64,000 bases of DNA from an uncultured Rhodopila sp. (GTDB lineage: Bacteria > Pseudomonadota > Alphaproteobacteria > Acetobacterales > Acetobacteraceae), in NCBI RefSeq assembly GCF_903944925.1, contig NZ_CAJATU010000064.1, forward strand, positions 1 through 64,000, written 5' to 3'. The notes under the pieces were generated by a model. It was not told where the DNA came from, did not search any database, and saw nothing but the letters and a program-made list of their open reading frames with translations. Made by a program: the position numbers and the translations under genes. Positions within the stretch are counted from its first letter, which is position 1, and each line of letters starts with the position of its first letter. Positions 10,081 to 18,518 of the stretch are shown piece by piece.

Positions 10081-11676
10081 CTACTGGTTGGTGTCACCAC
10101 GGCGAAACGTCTTGTAGCTGATGCTATGCTTTTCCATCCGCAAGCCAAGGATGCGGCGCGTCAGGCCGAGTTCTTTGGCAGCTTCAGTCATGTTACCGTT
10201 ATGGGCCTTCAGCGTCTCGACGATCATTTCGTACTCGACGGCATGGATCTTTGCCTCCAGGCTGCAGCCGAAGGCAGTGCCGGTTTCGGCCGAAGTCTGC
10301 AGCGAAGGCGGCAAATTGTAGCCGTGGATCACCGCATCGTCCGACAGGATGACGGACCGTTCGATGACATTCTCCAGCTCGCGCACATTGCCCGGCCAAT
10401 GATACGCCATCAGCATATTCAGCGCAGGCGTGGAAATGCGCTTCACCGCCTTGCCGCCCTCGGCCGAGTAACGTGCGGCAAAATAATCCGCCAGCAGAAT
10501 CACATCGCTGCCGCGCTCTCGCAGCGCCGGCACGGTGATCGGGAAAACATTCAGCCGGTAATAGAGATCTTCGCGAAAGGTTCCCTTCGCCACCATGTCG
10601 GGCAGGTCGCGGTTGGTTGCGGCGATGATGCGCAAATCGACCTTGACCGGACGGTTGCCGCCCACCCTCTCGAACGCCCTCTCCTGCAACACCCGCAACA
10701 ACTTCGCCTGGATCGGCAGGCTCAGCTCGCCGACTTCATCGAGGAAAATCGTGCCGCCGTCAGCCTGCTCGAAGCGCCCCTTGCGCATCATCGCGGCCCC
10801 GGTGAAGGCACCCTTTTCATGCCCGAACAACTCGCTTTCGACGATGTTTTCAGGCAGCGCCGCACAGTTGAAGGTAATCAGCGGGCCGTCGGCATTCGGG
10901 CCGTGGTAGTGGATCGCGTTGGCAACAAGCTCCTTGCCGACACCGCTCTCACCCAGGACCAGCACCGTCGCCTTGGTCGCCGCCACCTTGTGCACAAGCT
11001 CGTAGACTTCCTGCATCGGCTTGGAGTTGCCGATGATGTTGGAAGGCTTGAACCGTTCCCGCAGTGCATTCTTCAGACGGCGGTTTTCGGTCTCCAGCCG
11101 CACTTTCGAAATATTCTCCATCAGGTACAACTCGACGGCAGGGCCGATCATCGAGGCGATGGTTGCCAACAGTTCGACGTCCTGCTTCAACAGGCCGCGA
11201 TTCAGATAGACTCGTTCCGCGCTGATTGTACCGACAACTTTCTTCGCGTGCATGATCGGCACACACACAAACGACGCCTTGGCGTTGCTGTGGTCGCCAT
11301 CCGCCGCACCAGTGTCGACAAACCCCGGCTGGTCGCGCAAATGCGGAACGATGAACGCGGTGCCGCTTTCCACCACCTTGGTGGTAATGCCGCCGGACGG
11401 GGCATAAAGACCGCTCGCCTGCTCCGCTTCCGTCAGGCCGAAGCTTTCATGGATGAAGATGGAGTCGGACTGATTGTCATACAGCGCCACCATGCCGCGG
11501 CGCATGCGCAAACGCTGCCGCATCACCTGAAGCATGACCGATAATGTGGTCGCCAGATCCTGGTTTTCCGCCATGATCTGACTGATCTGGAACAGAATCG
11601 GCAACATGTTCACGCGGCACTCGCCGGTGAAGCAATGCGTGAAATCTTCGACGTCGATGGCGATCGATTGCTCCAT
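10081..11676 (-). CDS. vnfA: sigma-54-dependent activator of V-nitrogenase genes
   Basis: 531 aa with the NifA/VnfA/AnfA layout. Residues 1-25 carry two Cys (15 and 20, HCFTGEC), equivalent to the Cys-rich start of VnfA/AnfA that is thought to hold an Fe-S cluster. A GAF domain spans about 35-185. The AAA+ domain (about 212-440) has Walker A GESGVGKE (242-249), the sigma-54 contact loop GAFTGA (289-294), Walker B IFLDE (310-314) and an arginine-finger region. A Fis-type HTH ends the protein (about 490-525, NMTEAAKELGLTRRILGLRM). It is transcribed divergently from vnfE and is the obvious activator for the four sigma-54 promoters here. Confidence 0.92.
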   Translation of the reverse strand: MEQSIAIDVEDFTHCFTGECRVNMLPILFQISQIMAENQDLATTLSVMLQVMRQRLRMRRGMVALYDNQSDSIFIHESFGLTEAEQASGLYAPSGGITTKVVESGTAFIVPHLRDQPGFVDTGAADGDHSNAKASFVCVPIMHAKKVVGTISAERVYLNRGLLKQDVELLATIASMIGPAVELYLMENISKVRLETENRRLKNALRERFKPSNIIGNSKPMQEVYELVHKVAATKATVLVLGESGVGKELVANAIHYHGPNADGPLITFNCAALPENIVESELFGHEKGAFTGAAMMRKGRFEQADGGTIFLDEVGELSLPIQAKLLRVLQERAFERVGGNRPVKVDLRIIAATNRDLPDMVAKGTFREDLYYRLNVFPITVPALRERGSDVILLADYFAARYSAEGGKAVKRISTPALNMLMAYHWPGNVRELENVIERSVILSDDAVIHGYNLPPSLQTSAETGTAFGCSLEAKIHAVEYEMIVETLKAHNGNMTEAAKELGLTRRILGLRMEKHSISYKTFRRGDTNQ

Positions 11677-11845
11677 GTCGGTCCCGCTTCACCCCTTGCC
11701 ATTACCCGAAAGCCATAGATGCAAGGACGATGCCAGCATCAAAATACGCTAACAGACTGATAACCCACAAAACCGCTATTGTCAGGTTGCTACCAATCGC
11801 CACACCCGGTCGACTTTGAGACATTGGCGAAATCCGTTCGGAAAG

Positions 11846-11878
11846 GTACAAACGGCCGGGAATGCGCCGATGATGTAC
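11846..11878 (+). promoter_or_regulatory. candidate VnfA sites upstream of vnfE
   Basis: Two half-sites GTACAAACGGCC (11846) and GTACGAACCC (11875) lie in the vnfA-vnfE gap, the second ending 77 bp before the -24 element. Their core matches GTACGAAYGGCC at the vnfD and phnC sites, although the spacing between them is 25 bp rather than 16. The rest of this 334-bp divergent gap (11677-12010) shows no further clear element for the vnfA promoter. Confidence 0.5.
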
Positions 11879-11954
11879 GAACCCTCACTCTATTCGTCCG
11901 CCGATCCGGCGGCTTTTGCGGGGAAAACCGTTATAGCCGAGTTATGCACCAAAC

Positions 11955-11970
11955 TGGCCCGGCGATTGCT
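11955..11970 (+). promoter_or_regulatory. sigma-54 -24/-12 promoter of the vnfENX operon
   Basis: TGGCCCGGCGATTGCT fits TGGCACG-N4-TTGCW with one mismatch and correct spacing. Predicted transcription start is near 11981, about 30 nt before the vnfE ATG. This also argues against any vnfE start upstream of 12011. Confidence 0.78.
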
Positions 11971-12010
11971 TTCAGTACCGATGCGCCACCACAGCCAGCG
12001 AGGCCAAGCC

Positions 12011-13396
12011 ATGAAAACCGACGAACTCCTTGCGCTGATGAACGAGCCCGCCTGTGCGCATAACGCCAAGTCGAAATCCGGTTGCGCCAAGCCGCAGCCC
12101 GGCGCCACGCAGGGGGGATGCTGCTTCGACGGCGCCCGCAACGCTTTGCTGCCCATCGCCGACGCCGCCCATATAGTACATGGGCCGATTGGCTGCGCCG
12201 GTTCGTCGTGGGACAATCGCGGCACGCGTTCAAGTGGAGCCGATTTGTTCAGGGTGGGAATGACGACGGATTTGTCGGACATGGATGTCATCATGGGCCG
12301 CGGCGAAAAGCGGCTGTTCAAAGCGGTGCGCCAGGCGGTCGAGACCTATCATCCCGCCGGCGTCTTCATCTACAATACCTGCGTGCCGGCGCTGCAAGGC
12401 GACGATATCGAAACGGTGGCGAAGGCCGCGGCCGAGCGGTTCGGCGTCCCGGTGGTGCCGGTCGATTGCGCCGGGTTCTACGGCAACAAAAACCTCGGCA
12501 ACCGTATCGGCGGTGAGGCTGTCTATAAGCATGTCATCGGCACGCGCGAACCCGATCCGGTTCCGGCTTCCGCCCAACGGCCCGGCATCGTCACTCACGA
12601 CATCAATCTGATTGGCGAATGGAATGTCGGCGGAGAGTTCTGGGCCGTCGCGCCGCTGTTCGATGAACTCGGCCTGCGCATCCTATGTACCTTCTCAGGC
12701 GATTCTCGTTTCCGGGAAGTGCAGACCATGCACCGCGCCGAGGCCAACATGGTCGTCTGCTCCAAGGCCATGATCCAGGTCGCCCGGAAATTGCAGGAAG
12801 ACTACGGCACGCCGTTCATCGAAGGCAGCTTCTACGGCATCGCCGACACGTCACGGGCTTTTCGCGATATCGCCGGTATGCTGAACGATCCCGACCTGAC
12901 CGCTCGGACCGAGGCGATGATTGCCCGCGAGGAAGCCAAGGTCGAAGCCGCGCTGGCACCCCTGAAGCCGCGCCTGGCCGGCAAGCGCGTGCTGATCTTC
13001 ACCGGCGGCTACAAGTCCTGGTCGATCGTTTCCGCCATGCAGGATCTCGGCATGGAGGTCGTCGCCACCGGAACGGAGAAATCCACCGAAGAAGACAAGG
13101 CCCGCATCATCGAACTGATGGGACCGGACGCAAAGATGATTTCCGACAATGACCAGATCGCCCTGCTGCAGACGTTTCGCGAATGTCGCGGCGATATCCT
13201 GATCGCCGGCGATCGTTACATCTATCCGACCCTGAAATCGCGCATCCCGTTTCTCGACATCGATCACGTCCGCCGCATCGGCTATGCCGGTTATGACGGA
13301 ATGATCGAACTCGCCGGCAACCTGGTGCACGTCGCCCACTCGCCGGTCTGGAAAAAGGTCCAGACCCGCACCGAAGCGCAGCGGCAAGCGGCGTAG
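12011..13396 (+). CDS. vnfE: V-nitrogenase cofactor scaffold subunit VnfE (NifE family)
   Basis: 461 aa; with VnfN forms the scaffold on which the NifB-derived cluster is converted to FeV-cofactor. NifE features: a Cys-rich N-terminus ([26 protein letters not shown]), P-cluster-type Cys62 ([12 protein letters not shown]) and Cys124 ([12 protein letters not shown]), and the Cys-containing [22 protein letters not shown] 12011 is chosen because it follows the sigma-54 start site and begins [13 protein letters not shown] like other VnfE/NifE; an upstream ATG at 11816 would precede the promoter. vnfN follows 11 bp later. Confidence 0.9.
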   Translation: MKTDELLALMNEPACAHNAKSKSGCAKPQPGATQGGCCFDGARNALLPIADAAHIVHGPIGCAGSSWDNRGTRSSGADLFRVGMTTDLSDMDVIMGRGEKRLFKAVRQAVETYHPAGVFIYNTCVPALQGDDIETVAKAAAERFGVPVVPVDCAGFYGNKNLGNRIGGEAVYKHVIGTREPDPVPASAQRPGIVTHDINLIGEWNVGGEFWAVAPLFDELGLRILCTFSGDSRFREVQTMHRAEANMVVCSKAMIQVARKLQEDYGTPFIEGSFYGIADTSRAFRDIAGMLNDPDLTARTEAMIAREEAKVEAALAPLKPRLAGKRVLIFTGGYKSWSIVSAMQDLGMEVVATGTEKSTEEDKARIIELMGPDAKMISDNDQIALLQTFRECRGDILIAGDRYIYPTLKSRIPFLDIDHVRRIGYAGYDGMIELAGNLVHVAHSPVWKKVQTRTEAQRQAA

Positions 13397-13407
13397 GGGA
13401 CAGCAGC

Positions 13408-14778
13408 ATGGCCGAAATCCTCCACCCCACCAAGGCGCTTGCGGTCAATCCGTTGAAGACCAGCCAGCCCATCGGCGCGTCGCTGGCGTTTCTCGGCCTG
13501 GCGAACTCGATGCCGCTGGAGCATGGCGCGCGCGGCTGCACGTCGTTCAACAAGCTGTTCTTCATGCGTCATTTCCACGATCCGATCGCTCTGCAAACGA
13601 CGGCCATGGACCACGTGATCGCGGTGATGGGGGCGGACGGCAACGTGGTCGAAGCGCTCGCCACCATTTGCACCAGGAATCGCCCCTCCGTCATCGGCCT
13701 GATCACCACGGGCCTGTCGGAAATGCAGGGCGCCGACATCCAGCGCACCGTGGCGATGTTTCGCACCCGGTTTCCCGGCTACGACGATGTCGCGGTCATT
13801 CCGGTTGCCACCACCGACACCATCGGCTGCCTGGAAAGCGGCTTCGCCCGCGCGGTCGAGGCGATCATTACGACCCTGGTGCCGCCAACCCCAAGCATCA
13901 TCCGTCACCGGCGGCGAGTGAATGTGCTGGCTTCCGCCATGCTCACCCCGGGCGATGTCGAAGCGATCAAGAGTGTCGTCAACGCTTTCGGCCTGACCGC
14001 GATCGTCCTGCCGGATATTGCGGATTCACTGGACGGTCATCTGATCGAGGAAGGATTCTCGACACTGACCTATGGCGGCACCCCGCCCGCTTCCATTGCG
14101 GAGATGGGTCAATCCGCCGCCACGCTGGTCATCGGTCCCTCCATGTACAAGGCAGCCGATCTGCTGCACGCCAGGACGGGATTGCCGGATTATCGTGTCG
14201 CCAGCCTCATCGGCCTGGACGGCTCCGACGCCTTCTGCCGCGCCCTGTCGGAAATCGCCGGCTGTGCCGTCCCGCCGATAATCGAACGCCAACGCTCCCA
14301 GTTGCAGGACGCCATGGTCGATTGCCAATTCCAACTCGGCGGCGCCCGGGTGGCAATCGCGGCGGATGCCGATTTGCTGTGCGCGCTGACCGGTTTCTTT
14401 ACCGATATGGGGGCGGACGTCGTCGGTGCGGTCGCCGCCGGGCGCGCCGCGCATCTCGTGGATCTGCCGATTGCGTCCGTCGTCGTCGGCGACCTCGAGG
14501 ATCTGGAGTTTCTGGCGCGCGAAGGCCGCGCCGATATGATCGTCACCAATTCGCACGGCGCGGAAATCGCGCGGCGGCAGCAGACGGCGCTGCTGCGGGC
14601 CGGCTTCCCGATCTACGATTCGTTCGGCGCCCACACCGTTACCCGCGCCGGCTATGCCGGCACCCGTCAACTACTGTTCGAAACCGCAAACCTGCTGGCC
14701 GGGCACTACCAGGAAATTCGCCCCTACCGGTCCCGTTATTGGCAAGGAACGCCGCGCGAGGATGAAGTTACATGCTAA
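13408..14778 (+). CDS. vnfN: V-nitrogenase cofactor scaffold subunit VnfN (NifN family)
   Basis: 456 aa, partner of VnfE. It begins with the NifN hallmark KALAVNPLKTSQPIGASLAFLGL, then HGARGCTSFNKLFFMRHFHDPIALQTTAMD, which is diagnostic for NifN/VnfN. The domain arrangement is that of dinitrogenase beta-like proteins. GGGGA 8-12 bp upstream serves as ribosome site. The stop overlaps the vnfX start by seven bases, indicating coupled translation. Confidence 0.9.
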   Translation: MAEILHPTKALAVNPLKTSQPIGASLAFLGLANSMPLEHGARGCTSFNKLFFMRHFHDPIALQTTAMDHVIAVMGADGNVVEALATICTRNRPSVIGLITTGLSEMQGADIQRTVAMFRTRFPGYDDVAVIPVATTDTIGCLESGFARAVEAIITTLVPPTPSIIRHRRRVNVLASAMLTPGDVEAIKSVVNAFGLTAIVLPDIADSLDGHLIEEGFSTLTYGGTPPASIAEMGQSAATLVIGPSMYKAADLLHARTGLPDYRVASLIGLDGSDAFCRALSEIAGCAVPPIIERQRSQLQDAMVDCQFQLGGARVAIAADADLLCALTGFFTDMGADVVGAVAAGRAAHLVDLPIASVVVGDLEDLEFLAREGRADMIVTNSHGAEIARRQQTALLRAGFPIYDSFGAHTVTRAGYAGTRQLLFETANLLAGHYQEIRPYRSRYWQGTPREDEVTC

Positions 14779-15242
14779 GAATTGCCTTTGCCTCCAGCGA
14801 CCGCACCACGGTCAACCTGCATTTCGGCGGCGCCGAAAGCCTCATGATCTACGACGTCTCCCCCGGCCGAGCCGATTTGATCGGCGTTGGCGAGTTCATG
14901 AAAGCCGAAGCCGTCGGGGAAAGCGGACGCACCGGACTGACTGGAACGGTGCAGGACAAGGTGCTGCCGAAACTCGATTTCGTCGGCGAATGTTCCGCCG
15001 TCTACGCCGCGTCCATCGGCAGTTCCTCCATACGCAGACTGATGAAACTGGGCATTCAGCCCATCATCGTCGATACCGGCCACGAAATCCTCGATCTGCT
15101 GAACGAGGTCTCGCTGGCCCTGGTGCATGGCGGCCTCGCCTGGGTCGATCGCGCCAAGGCCAAGGCGCTTACGGCGCCCCAAAAGGAAACCGCGGGCGCG
15201 CCACGGCACGTGCTGCTCAGCTCGCTCGATGATTTGGAATGA
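14772..15242 (+). CDS. vnfX: VnfX cofactor-carrier protein (NifX family)
   Basis: 156 aa. N-terminus MLRIAFASSDRTTVNLHFGGAESLMIYDV is the NifX core; SAVYAASIGSSSIRRLMKLGIQPI and ILDLLNEVSLALVHGGLAWVDRA follow. VnfX in Azotobacter binds NifB-cofactor and a V-containing FeV-co precursor, shuttling between NifB, VnfEN and the dinitrogenase. Position directly after vnfN, overlapping it by seven bases, supports the name over generic NifX. Confidence 0.88.
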   Translation: MLRIAFASSDRTTVNLHFGGAESLMIYDVSPGRADLIGVGEFMKAEAVGESGRTGLTGTVQDKVLPKLDFVGECSAVYAASIGSSSIRRLMKLGIQPIIVDTGHEILDLLNEVSLALVHGGLAWVDRAKAKALTAPQKETAGAPRHVLLSSLDDLE

Positions 15243-15249
15243 AACGACC

Positions 15250-16071
15250 ATGAAGCTCGCCGTTTCCAACCTGGCTTTGCCCGCTTACTACCATCTCGGC
15301 ATGCTGCCGTTCGTCCACAGCCTGGGCGTCGAAGGGCTGGAGGTCGTTCCGGCCCACACCTGGCCCGACCTGGTCTCCTCACGCATGGTGGAAAGCTACC
15401 GCGCGGCGGCCGAGCAAGCCGGACTCTCGGTCATCGGCATGCACGGACTGTTCCGCCATCGCCCCGATCTCGGCATCTTCACCGCCGCCGACAAACGCGC
15501 CCGCAGCCTGGAACTGCTGGTTCAGCTCTCCGCGGTGACGCGCGACCTGGGCGGCCGGACGCTGGTGCTTGAATCGCGCTGGCGCAACGATATCGCGGAG
15601 CGCGAGGCCTGGCTGCAATGCCGCGACTTCCTGCACGAAGTCCTGCCGCGGATCGAAGGCCACGGCACTGTGCTGTGCTTTGCGCCGCTTGCCCCGGAAG
15701 GCGGGGATTTCTGCACGCTGGCGAGGCATTGCTACATGCTGACCAACGCCATCGACCATGATTCGTTCGGCCTGCATCTCGGTGCCGCCGCGCTGTCGGC
15801 GAATGGCGAGATGGGACACACCACATTCGCCGCGGTGCGCGGACGCCTGGAACTGATCCATCTCGATGAACCGGACCATGCCGTGCTCGGCAGCTCGGGC
15901 CGGGTCGATCACACTGACATGCGAAACCACCTGGCGGCGATCACCTACACGGGCTGGGCCTCGCTGGTGCAGACGGCGTCCGCGGAACCGGCGACAAGCC
16001 TGAAGCAGGGACTACGTTTTTTCGCCGACAGCTACATGTCGGCCGGCACCAAACGAGGCATCCGGGTATGA
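15250..16071 (+). CDS. TIM-barrel protein of the sugar phosphate isomerase/AP endonuclease 2 superfamily
   Basis: 273 aa. The start ATG 15250 follows the vnfX stop by seven bases. The sequence MKLAVSNLALPAYY...GVEGLEVVPAHTWPDL...GLSVIGMHGLF...FGLHLGAAALSANGEM...LELIHLDEPDH is the pattern of xylose-isomerase-like TIM barrels, in which His, Glu and Asp usually bind divalent metals. Here several of the usual ligands are replaced (for example LHLGAAAL instead of DxGH), so catalysis may be altered or lost. Its place inside the vnfENX operon, ATGA-coupled to a NifU-type scaffold, implies a part in FeV-cofactor synthesis, for instance handling of an organic ligand; this is inference. Confidence 0.75.
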   Translation: MKLAVSNLALPAYYHLGMLPFVHSLGVEGLEVVPAHTWPDLVSSRMVESYRAAAEQAGLSVIGMHGLFRHRPDLGIFTAADKRARSLELLVQLSAVTRDLGGRTLVLESRWRNDIAEREAWLQCRDFLHEVLPRIEGHGTVLCFAPLAPEGGDFCTLARHCYMLTNAIDHDSFGLHLGAAALSANGEMGHTTFAAVRGRLELIHLDEPDHAVLGSSGRVDHTDMRNHLAAITYTGWASLVQTASAEPATSLKQGLRFFADSYMSAGTKRGIRV

Positions 16072-16298
16072 CCGACGAAGAACGACTGAATATCATCACC
16101 GCAACGGTCGAAGCAGCGCGCCCCGCGGTGCAGGCGGATGGCGGCGACCTGGAACTGGTCGGGATCGATGGCCACCGCGTGCGCGTGCGGCTGTCCGGTG
16201 CCTGCACCACGTGCTCGATGGCGGGGCAGACCCTCGGGGGCATTCGCCGCAAGCTGATGCAGGTCCTCGACGGGCCGGTGATGGTTGTGCCGGCGTAA
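16068..16298 (+). CDS. NifU C-terminal-domain (Nfu-type) Fe-S scaffold
   Basis: 76 aa, just the Nfu domain: AVQADGGDLELVGIDGHRVRVRLSGAC followed by the cluster-binding motif Cys46-Thr-Thr-Cys49 and a GIRRKLMQ helix. Nfu domains assemble or deliver [4Fe-4S] clusters through this CxxC on a dimer interface. ATGA overlap with the TIM-barrel gene. As the last gene of the vnfENX operon it probably supplies clusters for cofactor precursor or Fe-protein maturation. Confidence 0.88.
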   Translation: MTDEERLNIITATVEAARPAVQADGGDLELVGIDGHRVRVRLSGACTTCSMAGQTLGGIRRKLMQVLDGPVMVVPA

Positions 16299-16347
16299 CA
16301 CCCGGCAAAACCGGCATCGCTTTCCCCGGAGACCGCGCGTAAGCTGA

Positions 16348-16371
16348 ACTCCCGCGATCCGCGGCGGGAGT
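16348..16371 (+). other. inverted repeat overlapping a ribosome-binding site
   Basis: ACTCCCGC / GCGGGAGT with an 8-nt loop. The right arm contains GGGAG (16366-16370), the apparent Shine-Dalgarno of the membrane protein starting at 16379, so folding could limit its translation; it could equally serve as a weak end to the vnf operon. No T-run. Confidence 0.45.
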
Positions 16372-16378
16372 CAGGCCA

Positions 16379-16771
16379 ATGTTGCCGCTAACCGTGTTTC
16401 TGGGAAAATTCCTCGGTCTGTCCTGCTGCCTCATGTGTGCCGTCCTGGTGGCACGGCCGCTTGCGTCGCTGCAAGCGATCAGCGCGATGATGGAGAGCCC
16501 GGGACTGATCCTGCTGACCGGCATCTGGACCACGGGCTGCGGCGCAGCGTTGGTGGTAGGCCATAATGTCTGGTCGGGGGGCGCACTGCCTGTTGCGGTG
16601 ACGCTGCTGGGCTGGCTGACCTTGATCAAGGGCGTCGCGCTGATGGCGGTGCCGGGGCATCTGTTGACGAAATTCTACCACACGTTGCGGTATCCGGAAT
16701 GGTTTCGCGTATATATGGCAGCCGCCCTGGCTTTCAGTGCGTGGTTGGCGGTAACGGCATTTTTGGCATGA
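16379..16771 (+). CDS. small integral membrane protein, 130 aa
   Basis: Four hydrophobic segments at about 5-25, 42-62, 68-90 and 108-128 with short loops; Cys-Cys at the first segment (GLSCCLMCAV). No family recognised with certainty. It follows the NifU-type gene by 80 bp and precedes the AerR-like regulator on the same strand. A link to nitrogen fixation cannot be claimed. Confidence 0.65.
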   Translation: MLPLTVFLGKFLGLSCCLMCAVLVARPLASLQAISAMMESPGLILLTGIWTTGCGAALVVGHNVWSGGALPVAVTLLGWLTLIKGVALMAVPGHLLTKFYHTLRYPEWFRVYMAAALAFSAWLAVTAFLA

Positions 16772-16808
16772 ACAAATCACCTGGAAACGGTTGCTTGCGC
16801 GCGCGGAT

Positions 16809-16822
16809 TTGATCTAGATCAG
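16809..16822 (+). promoter_or_regulatory. FNR/FixK-type box upstream of the AerR-like gene
   Basis: TTGATctagATCAG matches the FNR/FixK consensus TTGAT-N4-ATCAA at 9 of 10 positions. It is 34 bp before the ATG at 16856, a distance that permits oxygen-responsive control, and purple bacteria regulate photosynthesis genes this way. Confidence 0.6.
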
Positions 16823-16855
16823 TGTGCCGGGTCTGCCGATGCTGGAAACGCACTT

Positions 16856-17794
16856 ATGCCAAGCTCGCCGCGTAATTCCGTCGCCAGAACGGATACCTCC
16901 CGCCAACCCGCAGCGATCGAGCGGCGGCGGAAACGCAACGTCAACGCCCCGCTTGCCCCGGCTTTGTCCCGGCAACATCGTATCGCCGCGCTGACGCGGA
17001 CGATCGAAGCGCAGATTTTCCCCAGGCTCGCGCTTGCGCACCGGCACGATGACGTGCGCGAACCCGGCCTTATGCCGGTTTTTGGCGCGGCGGAACTGGA
17101 AAGCTTCCTGGCTCTGGTGCTCGCCAACGATCTGCAGGCCGCCGTCGTGCGGGTCGTGCAACTGGCTGATGCGGGGTGCAGTCTGGTGGATATCTGCCAG
17201 GTCGTGCTGGCGCGCGCGGCCTGGCGGCTGGGTGAGATGTGGGATGACGACCTGTGCAGCTTCGTCGACGTGACCGCGGCCCTGGGCACGCTGCGGCTGG
17301 TGATCCACCGGTTGCGGCAGGCCTGCGCGCCGGCACGGGTAAGCCCCGACGCGTCGCGCCGCATCCTGCTGGCCAGTTTGCCCGGCAATCTGCACAGCTT
17401 CGGGCTGCAGATGGTAAGCGAGGCTTTCCGCGAGGCGGGTTGGGAAGTCACGGTCGCAGCCGCGTGCGCCGAAGCTGATCTGATTGAGATGGTGCGGAGC
17501 GAGTGGTTCGCTGTGGCGGGTCTGTCGATCGCGCTCGACCGGGAAACCGGCACCTTGGGCCGGACGATTTTGTCCATCCGCGAGGCGTCCTGCAACCGGC
17601 CGATCGGCGTATTGGCCGGCGGACCGGCGTTCATCCGGAATCCGGGGTTGGCGCGGCTTCTCGGCGCCGACGGAACAGCGATCGACGCCAGCCAGGCAGT
17701 GTTGCTGGCCGATGATTTGCGGCTTGATGCAGGCTGCCTGAGCGGGTCGTTGGCGTCACTGTCCCGATACGAAGGTGTTACGGCATCGGTCTGA
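16856..17794 (+). CDS. AerR/PpaA-like B12-binding regulator
   Basis: 312 aa. An Arg-rich, probably disordered N-terminus (1-65) precedes a helical cap (about 75-160, VLANDLQAAVVRVVQLADAG...LARAAWRLGEMWDDDLCSFVDVT) and a cobalamin-binding domain (about 168-300) with LPGNLHSFGLQMVSEAFREAGWEV. His180 is at the place where AerR/PpaA proteins contact cobalamin, although the DxHxxG form of methyltransferases is absent. In Rhodobacter these proteins antagonise CrtJ/PpsR, the redox and light repressor of photosynthesis genes. No pigment genes are in the window. An FNR-like box precedes it. PpaA/AerR family is well supported; the exact target is not. Confidence 0.75.
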   Translation: MPSSPRNSVARTDTSRQPAAIERRRKRNVNAPLAPALSRQHRIAALTRTIEAQIFPRLALAHRHDDVREPGLMPVFGAAELESFLALVLANDLQAAVVRVVQLADAGCSLVDICQVVLARAAWRLGEMWDDDLCSFVDVTAALGTLRLVIHRLRQACAPARVSPDASRRILLASLPGNLHSFGLQMVSEAFREAGWEVTVAAACAEADLIEMVRSEWFAVAGLSIALDRETGTLGRTILSIREASCNRPIGVLAGGPAFIRNPGLARLLGADGTAIDASQAVLLADDLRLDAGCLSGSLASLSRYEGVTASV

Positions 17795-17967
17795 CCGTTC
17801 GGTCGCTTTCATCGCGGGGCTGCGAAATCGCCTGCCGGGCGACTCTTTTCGCCATGTTTGTGTTGACATTGCCCAAATGCGATACGCTATGCTGCGTTCA
17901 TTAATGGAGAGGAGCGTCCCTCGACCTGTTGCCGGTGCGATTACGGCAATTTCGAAGGAACGCGTGA

Positions 17968-18381
17968 ATGCATTCAAACGAAGGCTTTTGGCTCCTGTTT
18001 CCCGGTCCGTGCAGCGGTCCGGCTGAACCAATCCGGCGCGGCGCAAAGCAGCGGGTATGCATCGGTATTCTTGCGGGGCTGTTGATTTTCGCTCTCCAGA
18101 CCGTTCTTGCAATAGCACAAACTCCTCCGATAAGCGATCCGACCGAGGGATTTGGCCGGGTATTCGGTCTCGGCGGACATGCCTGCAAGCAATACGACGA
18201 TAGCGGCAAACTTTACATCTATACCGAGGGAATTCCCTCCATCGGCGTCATGTCTTGGTTGCAACGATCAGACGGGGGAACGCGGCCGAATATTCCTATG
18301 CCGGACGAACTTGAAACCGCGCTGCCGCTGATCCCGGGATGCCTGCCGGGCAAGCATCACGCCGCGACACGAACCGGCTGA
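17968..18381 (+). CDS. exported or anchored hypothetical protein, 137 aa
   Basis: N-terminal basic region then one hydrophobic segment (ICIGILAGLLIFALQTVLAIAQ-like, about 31-52) that could be a signal peptide cleaved at AIA-Q or an anchor. The remainder has two Cys about 50 residues apart (GHACKQY; IPGCLPGK). No family recognised. A possible sigma-70 -35 TTGACA lies at 17863. Translation may start at another codon upstream. Confidence 0.45.
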   Translation: MHSNEGFWLLFPGPCSGPAEPIRRGAKQRVCIGILAGLLIFALQTVLAIAQTPPISDPTEGFGRVFGLGGHACKQYDDSGKLYIYTEGIPSIGVMSWLQRSDGGTRPNIPMPDELETALPLIPGCLPGKHHAATRTG

Positions 18382-18518
18382 GCACGCCGTCGCGTCCGCG
18401 CGGCGTCCGTTGCGCGAAGACAAAGATGCCCGACCTGTGCCGTCCCCCGCCCGCCTGAAGGATGACAGGCCGCTTGCCCTGTCGCAGACTGGCGCCCGGG
18501 ATCGAAGGAGGGAACGGA

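Noticed and set aside
10126-11544. 472-aa plus-strand frame antisense to vnfA
   Set aside because: The minus strand encodes a complete, motif-perfect VnfA; the antisense has no family features.
11816-12010. Upstream extension of vnfE
   Set aside because: It lies upstream of the RpoN promoter at 11955-11970 and contains the activator half-sites; homology starts at 12011.
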